A stretch of DNA of 64,000 nt from Bicyclus anynana (GCF_947172395.1 NC_069086.1:1644501-1708500); one strand, 5' to 3'; shown: positions 41,621 to 52,727, counted from the first letter of the stretch. Notes: generated by a model not told the origin, from the sequence alone. Numbers and translations are program-made.

Positions 41621-41757
41621 CTAAAGAGTCATAATACAACAATGGTGGTCTTGAGGACAGTCTTTGGCGCCGTCGAATATAAGACGAGGGTTGCAGTACG
41701 TCGCATGGGTCATACAGACCCCACCGTGCTTTTCACATCTCGTTTCCTTCAAGGATA
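41621..41757 (-). CDS. Exon 3 of the cysteine-rich gene: second cysteine module and stop
   Basis: Acceptor TATTTTACAG, then 'SLKETRCEKHGGVCMTH' and 'DCPQDHHCCIMTL', then TAG. The phase fits exon 2 exactly (G|TA gives Val). No AATAAA is seen on this strand before the LINE; ATTAAA at 41608-41603 is very close to the stop. Confidence 0.85.
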
Positions 41758-44700
41758 CTGTAAAATAAAAAAAAATATAGTTATTTTTATGTTAGTTACG
41801 CAAAAAAGTAGTTTATCTTTAAAATTAATATCACGTATTCTGAAATACGAGAGACGTGATAGCCCAGTGGATATGACCTCTGCCTCCAATTCCGGAGGGT
41901 GTGGGTTCGAATCCGGCCCGGGGCATGCACCTCCAACTTTTCAGTTGTGTGCATTTTAAGAAATTAAATTTCACGTGTCTCAAACGGTGAAGGAAAACAT
42001 CGTGAGGAAACCTGCACGCCAGAGAATTTATTAATTCTCTGTGTGTGTGAAGTCTGCCAATCCGCATTGGGCCAGCGTGGTGGACTATTGGCCTAACCCC
42101 TCTCATTCTGAGAGTAGACTCGAGCTCAGCAGTGAGCCGTATGTGGGTTGATAACGATTCTGAAATACGAATGCACATTTTTGAAAAGCTTTCTTTGCGA
42201 AAGCTGAGATTTAGATCAAAGGGTTGTTACGTGTCGTGTCGTTTGCTGGAACCGCATAGTATAATTGCTTTGTTATTAGCGACTATAATACTTGTTCCAT
42301 TACTTCTGCTAACAAAACAATCATAACCAACTTCCCAAGTATAGGATGTTACTAAGAGTTTTTGCAAAAAATAATATTAGAATAAGTACCCCAGTAAAGT
42401 AGCATCATCATCATCATCGTCAGCGGATACACGTTTACTGCTATTTGTAAGGAGTTACAAACACCAGTCTCATAGTTAATCAGAAGAGTTTAATATTATC
42501 ATATCATCAGCATGTATCCGTCCACTGCTAGACATACAAGTAGGTTTTTCCGAGACCACACACGATCCTCCTTCTTCATTCAGCCACTTCCCACTACCTT
42601 CTTTACGTTGTTGGACCATCTGGCTGGTGGGCGTCCTACACTGTGTTTGCTTGCACTGCCTCTGAAGTTTGCTAATACTTTGGGCTGCGTCGATTAATTT
42701 CGTTCTCCTAAAAATTTCCTCGTTCCGGATTGTGATCTTCAGATATACTCCTAACAAAAAGACTTTTCCACAGCTCGCTGAGCGAGATTTTAAAGTTGTG
42801 GATAAAGCCAACGTTTAATATTAAAAAGTTGAATATTAGTACGGAATAACTGCCTCGTTGGAAATTTTAAGTAAGAATTTTCAGAACTCAGTTTCAACTC
42901 CTGCCCCTGCATTCTGTAAAGTTACAGCGATATGACATCACTCATTTCCATGGCAACTTCGTTGTCAGTGACATTTTATTTTTGGCATCCCATAGAAATA
43001 AAGTTCAAGACTTGATAAGACTTGTAACACCTCTATGCCTCAGGATACAAATTCAAACATTATTACCCTTGGCCAGTAACCTGCATTAGCAGAGTGATGG
43101 ATCTAATTCTAACCTTCTCTCTTTTAGGAAGGGAGGGCTGACTAGTGGGCTGTTAAAATAGGTTGATGATAATAGTGATGATAGAATACCTCCATGGCAA
43201 CAGTCGATCCCCTGCTTGCGCTGCGTTGGACACAGTCCTGGTTTCTCAGCGAGGTGGCCCTTGGGACAGTCCTCCGCGACCGTACAAATGCCACCCATGT
43301 GGATGCACGGCTGTTCTTGCACGATCGAATCTATGATCCTTACTGGAATGAGAAAATTCTTTTCATTATGTCAATACACCACACACTCCCTCCATCGGGA
43401 AGCTCAGTGTTGGACAACCACCCGTTAGAAGAATGGTTGCTGAATGCTGGCGGTATAAAAGAGGCCTGCGTCCAGCAGTGGACGTCAATGATAATAATTA
43501 AGAAGATTTAATTCAATACAATAGTTGTTGTAACACCCCAAAATATCTCTACCAATAGCTCCAGGTGTTTTTTTTTTTTGGAGGCTGGTAAAGATTTCAA
43601 TACAATATTTGTTCTAACGCCCCAAAATATCTCCACCAATGGCTCTAGGTAGATTTTTTGTCGGACGCAATCATTTGTAAAGATAACTACACTTTGCAGG
43701 CATAATTTGCTAGTAAATCGATCCCTTTGTGCACATGAAGCCTATATTGATTGGTATTGAAAGGCGAACATTCTCCTACCTTAGTCGCAGTAGTCTTTGC
43801 TCCATGGCTCAGGGAAGAGCTTGTGTCAGCACAAACGCTTGCTCGTACTAAAGTATATTCACCAGTGGGTGACTATGAGCTAATTTACGAAATTTTAAAT
43901 TATACATGGCCTTGAATAGAGAATCTAACCTTGGACCTGTAAGTCGACGCCGCCCGAGAGGTCATCATATTAGAATTAGGCATCATAATGCTCAGATGGG
44001 ATTTTTTCATACGAAATAGATTATCACGATTTGTCAAAGTAAACTTACCACATCAAACGGGTTTAACGGCATCTGTTCGGGTAATGCAATCGTATCACTT
44101 ATCACAAATTAACAGATGCGGTCGCTAAACTAAACCTCGGCATTTCACCAGTTTTATGTTTATATACCATAGAGTCGAAGGTTGTTTACCCGTGTGTTTC
44201 ACGAACGGAACGCAAGTATTGTTGATTGTTTTGAACTCAATTGCTAGACGGAACCGATTGAATAATGATTGTTATCCTTATTAATAGGAACTGGGACAGT
44301 GGAGGTTATTGGTTCGAAAGTTTAACAGCCTCTTCATACGCGTATGCAGCTTTCTGGTCTAAAAGCGACGCGTCGCAGTGCGATTTGCAATTTTTGATTA
44401 TTAAATTTATTATAGGGACTTGACTTAGGATTAGACTTGACAGAGGCGGTTCATCATTAGATCGGCCCAACCGTACCATATTTCATTCACCCCATTCTCA
44501 GTCAAAATGACTCGTTGTACCAGTGGTTTACCAGCTTCTGATCATGAGCGCTTGGGTTCGAGTCCTGGCTCAGGCTGTAAAATACTGAGCTTTCCCTTCT
44601 AAAAAGTATTCATTAAACTTTTTCAGGGTGGAGTTGAAATGGTGGTGATGTTACATGTTTCGGGGAGCTTGTTAAGCCATCGTTTCCGATCACTATCATT

Positions 44701-46220
44701 ATCATCTGACAATAAAGTTAGCCTAGTTAAGTTAGAATTTAACATAAATAAGTAACCCATAACTACTCATGAGCTGTCATAGCGCAGTGTATATGATCTC
44801 TGCCTCCGATTCCGTAGGGCATAGGTTCGAATCCGGTCCTGGCATGCACCTCCAACTTTTAAGTTATATGCGTTTTAAGAAATTGAATATCACGTGTCTT
44901 AAACGGTGAAGGAAAAACATCGTGTGGAAACCTGCACATAACCTGAGAATTTTCTTGATTCTCTACGTGTGTGAAGTCTGCAAATCCGCATTGGACCAGC
45001 GAGCGTGTTGGACTATTTTGTCTAACCCGGAACCCCTCTCATTGTGAGAGGAGACTCGAGCTCAGTAGTGTCCCGAATATGGTATGATGATGATGATGAT
45101 AATGAAGTATACCCTAAACAAGCCAATCGGCTTAGAAACAAGTAACAAATGTAACAGACCATTTTCAAACAGATTTTCCACATGACCAGCATATAGTTTT
45201 GTATTATAGGCAATAGTTTCCTAATATGATTACAAAAATACGAGTAGTATTTAAAAAAATACCATATGTGTAATTTTATGCTTGTTATGCTTGTTAGTAA
45301 TAATTGTAGTCCATTACTAAATACATTTAACCGTGAACACTGATATAGTGTAACGTAATAGAAAAGACATTAAATAACAATAAAAATATCATTACTTATC
45401 TCAGAAAAATGTTAACCATTAAATATCTATTTATTAAAGAAATTGAGTTACATCGTTTCTAGCGGAGACCAACATATCAAAATCATAGATTTAAGAGTCG
45501 GTACAAGTGTCAAGTACTTAATCTAAATCCGATAAGCTTATGTATGCTACTAACTAAATATCAAAGTCACAAAAAAAGTATCTACTCGTACTTACTAATT
45601 TTCAGCCGTGACTGAAAAGATAAATAAAATCACGTTTAAGCATTTTTATTAAAGTTTTTTTGCTAAACAAACTAGCAACATTTTAATAAAAAATATTTAA
45701 AGTTGTAAAGTAAAAAAAATATAAAAAATGTACAGACTTAGTAGGTTGGTATGGTGTGTCAAAAAATTATAAATGACTGACGTGACATTATAATTATTAA
45801 TATAAATTCTGACGTGGCTAATTGAAATAAATGTATATTGACTAAGTAGTGTGAATATTAATTTTACGAGTAGTTTATGACAAGCGCGCTTTGTAAGCTG
45901 CATCTACTCGTATAATAATTAATAATAATAATATAAAAGCGAAAGTATGAGTCTGTCTGCCTGTCTGTTACCTTTTCACGGCTAAACTACTGAAACGATT
46001 TGAATGAAATTTGGTATGGAAACCTTGGAGCAAAACATAAGCTACTTTTTCCCGGAATAATCCACGGATTAAAAAAAAAAAAATATTTTTTGCGCACGAA
46101 GTTGCGGTCGTCCGCTAGTATAGATGTGAATACTAAAAAAAAAAATAGGCTGTACTTACAGTCCGCTTCATTTGCACTAACAACTCCTAACACCACAATC
46201 ACGAGTACAGCGATCTTCAT
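41621..46220 (-). CDS. Small secreted 12-cysteine protein, U-scoloptoxin(19)-like, three exons
   Basis: Exons on the minus strand are 46220-46160, 43342-43190 and 41757-41621 (stop TAG 41623-41621), with GTAAGT and GTATTC donors, CCAG and ACAG acceptors, and phase 1 at both joins. The product is 116 residues. A signal peptide 'MKIAVLVIVVLGVVSA' is followed by a mature part with two similar six-cysteine modules, C-x6-C-x5-C-x11-C-x9-CC in exon 2 and C-x6-C-x6-C-x11-C-x5-CC in exon 3. It resembles insect proteins annotated U-scoloptoxin(19)-like, a family named after a centipede venom peptide but widespread in non-venomous insects, where the role is unknown. It is probably secreted and disulphide-rich. 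Name by pattern only; no search was run. Confidence 0.82.
41850..42156 (+). mobile_element. SINE-1 with perfect 14-bp target-site duplication
   Basis: ATTCTGAAATACGA flanks it at 41836-41849 and 42157-42170. The A box, B box, body and GGGTTGATAA end are all intact. It lies in intron 2 of the cysteine-rich gene, opposite to the gene, about 80 bp before exon 3 in transcript order. Confidence 0.92.
42490..42750 (-). mobile_element. RTE-clade LINE fragment
   Basis: The minus strand carries 'RNEEIFRRTKLIDAAQS', matching the RTE region 'RNEEIRRRTK', and then the GATGATATGATAATAT-like tail. Frames are broken in places. Intronic in the cysteine-rich gene. Confidence 0.65.
43190..43342 (-). CDS. Exon 2 of the cysteine-rich gene: first cysteine module
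   Basis: Acceptor TCTCATTCCAG, then 2 + 150 + 1 bases encoding 50 residues, including 'CIHMGGICTVAEDCPKGHL' and 'GLCPTQRKQGIDCCHG'. Donor GTATTC. The plus-strand frames here are shadows. Confidence 0.85.
43385..43495 (+). mobile_element. RTE-clade LINE 3' end, short
   Basis: 'GTTGCTGAATGCTGGCGG' and 'CGTCCAGCAGTGGACGTCAA', then TGATAATAATT. It lies in intron 1 of the cysteine-rich gene, 43 bp upstream of the exon 2 acceptor in transcript order. Confidence 0.6.
44515..44710 (+). mobile_element. SINE-4 copy
   Basis: 'GTACCAGTGGTTTACCAGC', a B box 'GGGTTCGAGTCCTGG', 'GTGGAGTTGAAATGG' and a TCATTATCATC end. Confidence 0.65.
44771..45105 (+). mobile_element. SINE-1 copy
   Basis: 'GCTGTCATAGCGCAGTGTAT' head and 'GGTTCGAATCC' B box. 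A few small insertions lie in the tail region, and it ends in a (TGA)n tail at 45090-45105. Confidence 0.82.
45935..46120 (-). repeat. Dispersed repeat, 'CGAAGTTGCGGTCGTCCG' end
   Basis: A reversed copy of the family at 6765. It lies in intron 1, about 40 bp past the exon 1 donor. Confidence 0.65.
46160..46220 (-). CDS. Exon 1 of the cysteine-rich gene: signal peptide
   Basis: ATG 46220-46218 opens 20 codons, 'MKIAVLVIVVLGVVSANEAD', plus one base, then GTAAGT. The predicted cleavage follows Ala16. The frame that continues beyond the donor is intron. Confidence 0.85.
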
Positions 46221-46321
46221 GACGACGGTACGAATATGCGCGTGCGCAGTCCACTGTACTAAGCGACAGAATAAACAAAAAGTCTATTCCTATTGTGTTA
46301 TTGTCCAATACACAGCTGTAA

Positions 46322-46328
46322 TTTATAT
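46322..46328 (-). promoter_or_regulatory. TATA-like element upstream of the cysteine-rich gene
   Basis: The minus strand reads TAAATATAAATTAC about 105 bases upstream of the ATG. With a start 25-30 bases downstream, the 5' untranslated region would be about 75 bases. This is inferred from spacing only. Confidence 0.3.
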
Positions 46329-46517
46329 TTAACTTATTACTAGATTAATTATTGTCTCAGCCTGCGACTACACAAAATTATTATTTATCACTTTGAAACA
46401 GATATTAATTATTTTAATTGACTAGATTTAGTTTAATCTACCATTGAAAACTGCATAAATCGGTTCTTCAATATATTAATAAATCAATAGATGAATACAC
46501 ATATGAAAATGTGTATT

Positions 46518-46745
46518 CTATAGTGTAGGAAATAGTAGTCTGAGATGGTTATAAAGTTGCTCGATCTCGTGTTGGCTTGTGCCGACGCTAGGGGGTGGGA
46601 CATGTTTCCGTAAAGAATAGGGATTTAGAGAGGGGTAGCGATCGGTTGGCGGGAACGACTTGCGGTATAAAGCGCTCGTCGTACGATCGGCTTTTATACT
46701 CGTGCCGTTCAAGCCGTCCACATTTATTGTTGTAGAATTCTTCAT
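46518..46745 (-). CDS. Unrecognised short open frame
   Basis: ATG 46745 opens 75 codons beginning 'MKNSTTINVDGLNGTSIKAD', Ser/Thr/Pro-rich with no cysteine and no membrane segment, in a patch of higher GC than its surroundings. It may be a first exon or a retroelement remnant. No splice donor is obvious before the stop. Confidence 0.3.
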   Translation of the reverse strand: MKNSTTINVDGLNGTSIKADRTTSALYRKSFPPTDRYPSLNPYSLRKHVPPPSVGTSQHEIEQLYNHLRLLFPTL

Positions 46746-46749
46746 GGGT

Positions 46750-47535
46750 TACTTGGGATAGGCAGAGTGACTTGAGTGGAAAAGGGGAGTGTTAGTCAAC
46801 TTTCAAAGGCGCCTTTAATCCTACATCAACGATCACAAGTTCATGTTTCCACTCAAGGTCATTCTTTCTTCCATTCTGGGGTCTTATTTTGGTTACAGTT
46901 AGATTTGTTAATTAAGTTATCCTAACAAATATTGTGAATCATCATAACCTTTGTTCGACATAAGTTTTCTTATTTTTGTAATCCACTTCTGAGTCTGCTA
47001 AAAATAGTCTATTAAATTATGTAGAAAATATATTATTGCGTTTATACTTCGTTGTCAATGTCACTAAACGCAACTTTGCAGCGTACTTTTTGTTTTGAAA
47101 GAATATAATAAATCCTTCCTTTTCCCCTCTAACTAAACCAAAATCTTGTTTCTCGATAATAGCTCAATAGACAGGGATCGAATCTTAGACCCCTCAATTT
47201 AGGAATCAAAACATTGGAATGTTTGAATATACCCGTATCCCTGCTGGCGCTCAGCCTAATAACGCAATATCGAAATCATTTCGTGAGTGTATTACCGTAA
47301 TGATGCTCCATAGTACGGATGATATTATACTTGATAGTAGTCTACGATAGTAGGTACATCAAGCTGAAAGATTACTGTTATCCCCGGTTACTCAGTTTGA
47401 TAGAGTAAGGCTGTGTTCACAAAGTTCGAGAGCTAAATCAGACAAAGTTGTTTTGAAAGTTCGAGTCAGAAAACTTATATTTACTGATCTAATTTTCAAA
47501 AACCGATCGCGTGTATTTAAAATACGATAACGTAA
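46750..47535. other. Intergenic, nothing recognised
   Basis: No family or exon is assigned. A short 'GGATCGAATCTTAGACCCC' passage near 47177 resembles a decayed tRNA-like B box. Confidence 0.35.
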
Positions 47536-47539
47536 TTTT

Positions 47540-47715
47540 TTTTTAATCTGTACAAGTTAGCCCTTGACTACAATCTCACCTGATGATAAGTGATAATGCA
47601 ATCTAAATTGGAAGCGGGCTAACCTCTTAGGAGTAGAATGACAATCCACACCCCTTTCGGTTTCTACACGACACGTAACGCTAGATCGCTTGGCGGTACG
47701 TCTTTGGCGGTAACT
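47540..47715 (-). mobile_element. SINE-2, 5'-truncated
   Basis: The minus strand matches from 'TACCGCCAAAGACGTACCGC' to 'AGGGCTAACTTGTACAGA'. Confidence 0.75.
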
Positions 47716-47864
47716 TTTTTAAAGCTAATTAAAGAGTTTTGTCGAACTATTACTATTTCTACCGTGCTACACAAAGTATGCCGTTTTCTTGTACAGATGC
47801 AGTTAAAAATGCTGCTGTCCTTTTACTAATTAAAAAAGTTGTGAAAGATGTTTCAAATAACTAG

Positions 47865-48035
47865 CAGACGCCCGCGACTTCGTTCCCCGCGGACCTTATA
47901 TATCCAGTCTTGTCGCAAAATCCTTTCTTAGAGGATGTCTACTAACTTTATACCTTCCTCAAATTTCACCTTTCTCCGTCAGGCGTTTTCGAGATTTCTT
48001 AATGAGTGCGTTGACCTTTCGTTTTTATAAATTTA
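47865..48035 (+). repeat. Dispersed repeat, 'GACGCCCGCGACTTCGTTCC' type
   Basis: Starts CTAGCAGACG and continues with 'CTTGTCGCAAAATCC' and 'CAGGCGTTTTCGAGATTTC', like 36085. Confidence 0.65.
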
Positions 48036-48279
48036 GATTAAGATTATAATTATCATCTGGCTGTGTTTCAATGTCTCACTCTAAATAACTTCTCTATTTG
48101 TAATCACTCTAAGTAATGTATGAATGCGTTTCTGCTGTAGTTACTGAGTTTCCTTTCCGTTTGTGCTGTTACTTTAATAAAACATCCAAAGCCAATCAGT
48201 CTTTTGAAAATAGATTATAATCTATGAGTATACCATCACGCAGTCACATTTACGCTAATCACACTTTACACTAGTAATA

Positions 48280-48505
48280 TAAAGACAACAGTTTGTGTCA
48301 ATGTGAAAGTGTGTGTGTAAGTGTATCATTAAATCTGAAATTTAGAATGGAAATAGATTTTACTCTGGATTAACATATTTAATGAAAGAAAATGAAAATA
48401 TATAGCGTAAGGCTAGGCTATATATTTTTATCCTGGAAAAATCTATGGTTCCTGCAGGATTTGTGAAAAACTTAATTCCACACGGACGAACTCGTCGGCT
48501 AGTTT
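48280..48505 (-). repeat. Dispersed repeat, reversed
   Basis: Read reversed it has the 'GACGAGTTCGTCCGTGTGG' head, 'CACAAATCCTGCAGGAACC' and 'TAATATAAAGAC' end pieces. Confidence 0.65.
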
Positions 48506-48959
48506 TATTAATTTGTGAAATAGCTGCTAAATTACGGGTAGAACATTTTGTCTCATTAGAATGCAACACTCTAGTTTAAAACCCTTATCTGACCATAGCA
48601 TAAATTAATCAGTCATCCCATTCCCTCATTACGGTCTCCCTTCCACATAGTACAAGTCATTAATCATGATGTACAGGTGATACTGGAGACGGGATCCATC
48701 ACAAACAATAAAGGATTAAGAGGGTAGAATTATATATAAATACTTATTGGATTACCAACCTTATTGCCGATGTAATAAATGCTAGATTAGTTTACAATGT
48801 TGGCTGCCCACAGTATAGCAATTACAGGGATGTCCCTTTCGTAAATAGCTAATCGTGGCTTTGTCTACGTGGCGTAATATTTCCTTGTGCTTAGAGATTT
48901 TATTTCCCTTTGTAGTCTTGGGGAAAATTATTTCTCTAGAACATAGTCTATTATAGTGG

Positions 48960-49258
48960 TCTATAGTGGATATGACCTCTCCCTCCGATTCCGGGTGTGG
49001 GTTCGAATCCGGTCCGGGGCATGCACCTCCAACTTTTCAGTTATGTGCATTTTAAGAAATTAAATATCGCGCGTCTCAAACGTAAAGGAAAAACAACCTG
49101 CATACTAGAGAATTTTCATTATTCTCTGCGTGTGTGATGTCTACTAATCCGCAGTGGGCCAGCTTGGTGGACTACTGGCCTAACCGCTCTCATTCTGAGA
49201 GGAGACTCGAGCTCAGCAGTTAGCAGTAAGCCGAATATAGGTTAATAGTGGTGATGAT
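48960..49258 (+). mobile_element. SINE-1 copy
   Basis: The head is shortened ('TATAGTGGATATGACC'), the B box GGTTCGAATCC is intact, and a TAATAGTGGTGATGATAA tail is present. Confidence 0.8.
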
Positions 49259-49322
49259 AATCTATAGGTACTTACTATGATATCAATAAGAAAGAACACA
49301 AAAAATAATTTTTAAACAATAC

Positions 49323-49590
49323 ATCATCATCATCCATCATCATCATTCACAGCCCTCCACTGCTGGACATAAGCATCCTGCATTGACTTCCAAACAAAAC
49401 GGTCTCGAGCCGCAAGCATCCAGCGGCTCCATGTAACCCGCTTGATGTCTTCGGTCCACCTAGTGGGTAGTCGACCAACACTGCGCTTTTCGGTGCGGGG
49501 TCGCCATTCCAGCACCTTAGGACCCCAACGACCATCGTCTCTTTGAACTATGTGGCCTGACCATTGCCATTTCTGACTCGCTGAGCTATA
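49323..49590 (-). mobile_element. RTE-clade LINE 3' end, well preserved
   Basis: The minus strand encodes 'LEWRPRTEKRSVGRLPTRW', 'DIKRVTWSRWMLAARDRFVW' and 'MQDAYVQQWRAVND', then a (TGA)n-type tail. This is the best reference in the window for the other RTE fragments. Confidence 0.82.
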
Positions 49591-49679
49591 TCAGATATAT
49601 GAGTATAATCAGATAATGTTAATAATTTCTGTTTATTTTGCTAAGTAATACATATACATTCATTTCACGGTAGAATACC

Positions 49680-49744
49680 ACTAAGTATCTATTTACTTTT
49701 CGAAAAGTAGATAGATACTTAGTTCTCACACTGGTGTGAGAACT
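49680..49744. repeat. Two abutting inverted repeats
   Basis: The first is 49680-49723 (22-bp arms, no spacer, one mismatch). The second is 49721-49744, 'AGTTCTCACAC', TG, then the exact complement. The two share three bases at the join. Confidence 0.93.
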
Positions 49745-50068
49745 CCCCATACATAATAAGCAATGAAGTATTTTCTCGGCTGTTCCTTTGTATTTTTACA
49801 AGGGCTTTCAAAAAAACTGATTTTGAATTTATCCAAAACTTTTTGAATTTATCCAAATTGTTGTTTTGGGATTATAAAATAATATGAGACGCAAATAACG
49901 TATCGTATAACCGTATCTCATAGTTAAAAAGTGCAGGTACTCTGTGAAAGCGGGTTGATGAGACATTTGAGAAAGCAACTAAAAATACTTGTTAAAATGT
50001 GGAGTTCCAGGTTAATGTTTGCCCGACCCACTTTATTAGCAACGCTCGATTTGCGGCCAGGAAAAGGG

Positions 50069-50120
50069 CGGTCAGATAGAATAAATATAATAATATTTAT
50101 TCTATTATTCTATCTGACCG
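50069..50120. repeat. Nested inverted repeat
   Basis: The outer arms 'CGGTCAGATAGAATAA' (50069-50084) and its complement (50105-50120) enclose a second pairing of TAGAATAAATA (50077-50087) with 50094-50104. Confidence 0.9.
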
Positions 50121-50194
50121 ATCGATTAACTACAATAATATTTAAGTAGGTTACGGCTTCAGAATTAACCATAACATATTAATATCATAAATGC

Positions 50195-50400
50195 TCAGGT
50201 AAGTATTACTGTCTGTCTGTTACCTTTTCACGACAAATCCGCTAAACTATTTTAGATGAATTTTACAGTGTTAAAAAAAACTTGAAACTTAGGCATACTT
50301 TTTTCCCCGGAAAAAATCATGGTCACTGCGGGATTATTCGTGAATTGTACAATTTAATAATTGAATATGAACAGAGTCGTGGGCATCTGCTGTTTATTAT
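50195..50400 (-). repeat. Dispersed repeat, reversed
   Basis: 'CTGTCTGTTACCTTTTCACG' and 'CGGAAAAAATCATGG', ending 'GTCGTGGGCATCTGC'. Confidence 0.6.
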
Positions 50401-50854
50401 TGAAAACGAAATCACTTATTTATAAGTTTCTTATTTGTTTAGTTAGACCTAAACACCTAGTCTGTTCCAATGCCGGTGGGCATTTATTATTATTACTTTT
50501 AAAAGGAAAATCGGCTGTTTTTTGTTGCTCACTAACCTTATCTATTTTCCAGTGTAAGATCCATTAAAATTGGATAGCCGTTCCAAAGATTAGCAGGCAT
50601 TACACAGAAAGACAAACATCATAAAAACCTCGATTGGGTTTATTAGCAATCCTCAACACAATCAACTATAAGCACTTAAGAAAACACAGTTGTTTAGAGA
50701 TCACAGATAGACAATTCAATTTTACTTTTATGTATTGAAGAGAATTTCCGCTACTTTCGTGGCGTTGCATACTAAATGCAAAATTTTAACGCGAGCACAG
50801 TTTATTTACTACAAACTTTTACAGCCAGGTGCGCCGGATTACTACACGTTCTGA

Positions 50855-50892
50855 TGACGTCACGTGCACTGTGTTTTGATATTATGACGTCA
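50855..50892. promoter_or_regulatory. Two TGACGTCA palindromes and an overlapping CACGTG
   Basis: TGACGTCA lies at 50855-50862 and 50885-50892, and CACGTG at 50861-50866. These are textbook CRE/ATF and E-box sites. No gene start is identified nearby, so use in vivo is unproven. A third TGACGTCA is at 51869-51876. Confidence 0.35.
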
Positions 50893-50899
50893 CAATGAA

Positions 50900-52085
50900 G
50901 TTGGAAAAGCTGAGTGCAGTTTTGCTAATTCCAAATACACGTTATTTAGGACTATTCGAGTCGAGTAAACTGAGATTATTTGCGTTTTAGTTTAAGTAGT
51001 TTGTACTTATGGAAATCTGTTGGCCTTATTGCCACAAGCATTTGAATTGGTGGACAAAACTAGAACTTATGCAAAGAGTAGGCATTTATACCATAGATTT
51101 AAAAATAAGTACAGAGTACCTATAAACTAACGTCGCGGCGGTCGCTATTTTGAACAACATTATTGTATAATAAGACAATATCACGACAAAAGCGACAGAT
51201 AAATGAGATTGGCGAAAGTGGAAGTCACACTCTAAAGTGTCGCACACTCATATATATTGATTAAAACTATTATTTTGTAAGATGCTTGTAAAAAAATATT
51301 GGCATTTTGCAGAACAGGAATCAAACGAAAAAAAATGCATTTTATTAACAAAAAAAGGCGTCATTCATTTTGCACGCTACTTCTATCAGCTAGTCCCAAA
51401 ATACATGCAATCTCGCCATTCTCTTTTGTGGCACTTAATTAGATGTAGTGGCTCTATGTTATATAATTATATACTATATAGTACTACGTACTGTGTAATA
51501 TAAATAATTAATTACGAATTTCCGCAAAGTTACACTGTTTCAATTCAATATTTAAAAATGTATTTCTGTTTAACTACCGATCTCACAGTTTACATACACA
51601 AACACGCTAACCCTTCTACTAAAGCTTTCATCATAATATAGAACCTATAACATAATAATCGCATCAACACACTAGTATTCAGAAATCTTAACACATTATC
51701 AGCAATACACCGCAATTTTGTGTGACACGTCAAAAAATAACCGAGCAATTTCTCCCCCTCTGAATAAAACCGTCAAATTGATTTATACGTCTGATCCCTT
51801 CAAAGTTCAGGAGGACTGGATACAAAAAATACTTTTTCTGAATGAAAGAGTGTTTTCCACCTTCGTCGTGACGTCATCAATCTTCCTGACCTCTTTGATA
51901 CACTAATTGATTTACGAAGTTTTGTGTGAATGTGTTTCTCGAATACAAACTATTATGAGAAATAATGGCTATTAAGAGTATCATTAGCAGTCTACGTAAA
52001 TGGCCTACTACAAACATTATTTCCTTATAGGAGACGGGATTTGAAGGTAGGAACCACCGCGTTGCATCAATGCTGGTCGGTAGGC
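50900..52085. other. Intergenic, nothing recognised
   Basis: Short AT-rich frames only (for example 51282-51503), with no recognisable domain or splice framing. Confidence 0.35.
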
Positions 52086-52088
52086 TTA

Positions 52089-52232
52089 CAGTGGAATTTA
52101 TAGACATTGCGGGGGCGCCCCTAGGGGACCGTTCACTCGCTGAGTGTTGAATTTAAAATCTATGCATTTGAGAACTCGACACTCAGTGGATGAACGATCC
52201 CTATGAATTAATGAAACTATGAATTCCAATGT
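52089..52232. mobile_element. Foldback MITE, fuller copy
   Basis: The ends 'GTGGAATTTATAGAC' and 'CTATGAATTCCAATG' are inverted. Inside, 'GGACCGTTCACTCGCTGAGT' pairs with 'ACTCAGTGGATGAACGATCC'. Related to 33213-33345. Confidence 0.7.
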
Positions 52233-52727
52233 TAGTGTTTAATGTGTGAATTTAACATACTGTCATAGGCATAGGCAAAACAATAACACACACACACACT
52301 TCCAACTTCGGGCTGCTATTGAGAATTTTTAAAATAAAGGAAATATCAAAATTGACTCAAATCCAAGACCTCGTGATTGAAAGCTACTAGCCACTGGAAA
52401 AATGAGATCAAGGAAAGAGAGGTTAAGCATATATTTCCACCACTTGCGGGACATTATCAACCACTTGCGGGAGCCTACAAGTCTTCTGAGTGAATTATGT
52501 ATATGTTACACTTTTTTTATAATTTGAGATGATTAATGTAATTGTATGAGCATATTCTCCTTAAATCTAAAATTACTTATTTATACAAAGGACGGCCAGA
52601 AAATTAAACAAGTCAAATTGAAGGTAAAAGCTAATTCTTCTTACCACCTAACACTGAATTGTTAGTTTTGTTATTGTTTGATTGAGATAACAACTACAGA
52701 AAAAATCCTTTTAATATAAAATTTTCA

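Noticed and set aside
43194..43511. Plus-strand frame of 105 codons
   Set aside because: It is antisense to exon 2 of the cysteine-rich gene and runs on into an RTE fragment.
45987..46220. A single-exon 77-codon secreted protein
   Set aside because: Only the first 20 codons are exonic. A GTAAGT donor follows and the rest is intron containing a dispersed repeat.
52288..52301. (CA)n run as a feature of note
   Set aside because: Seven units only, an ordinary microsatellite.
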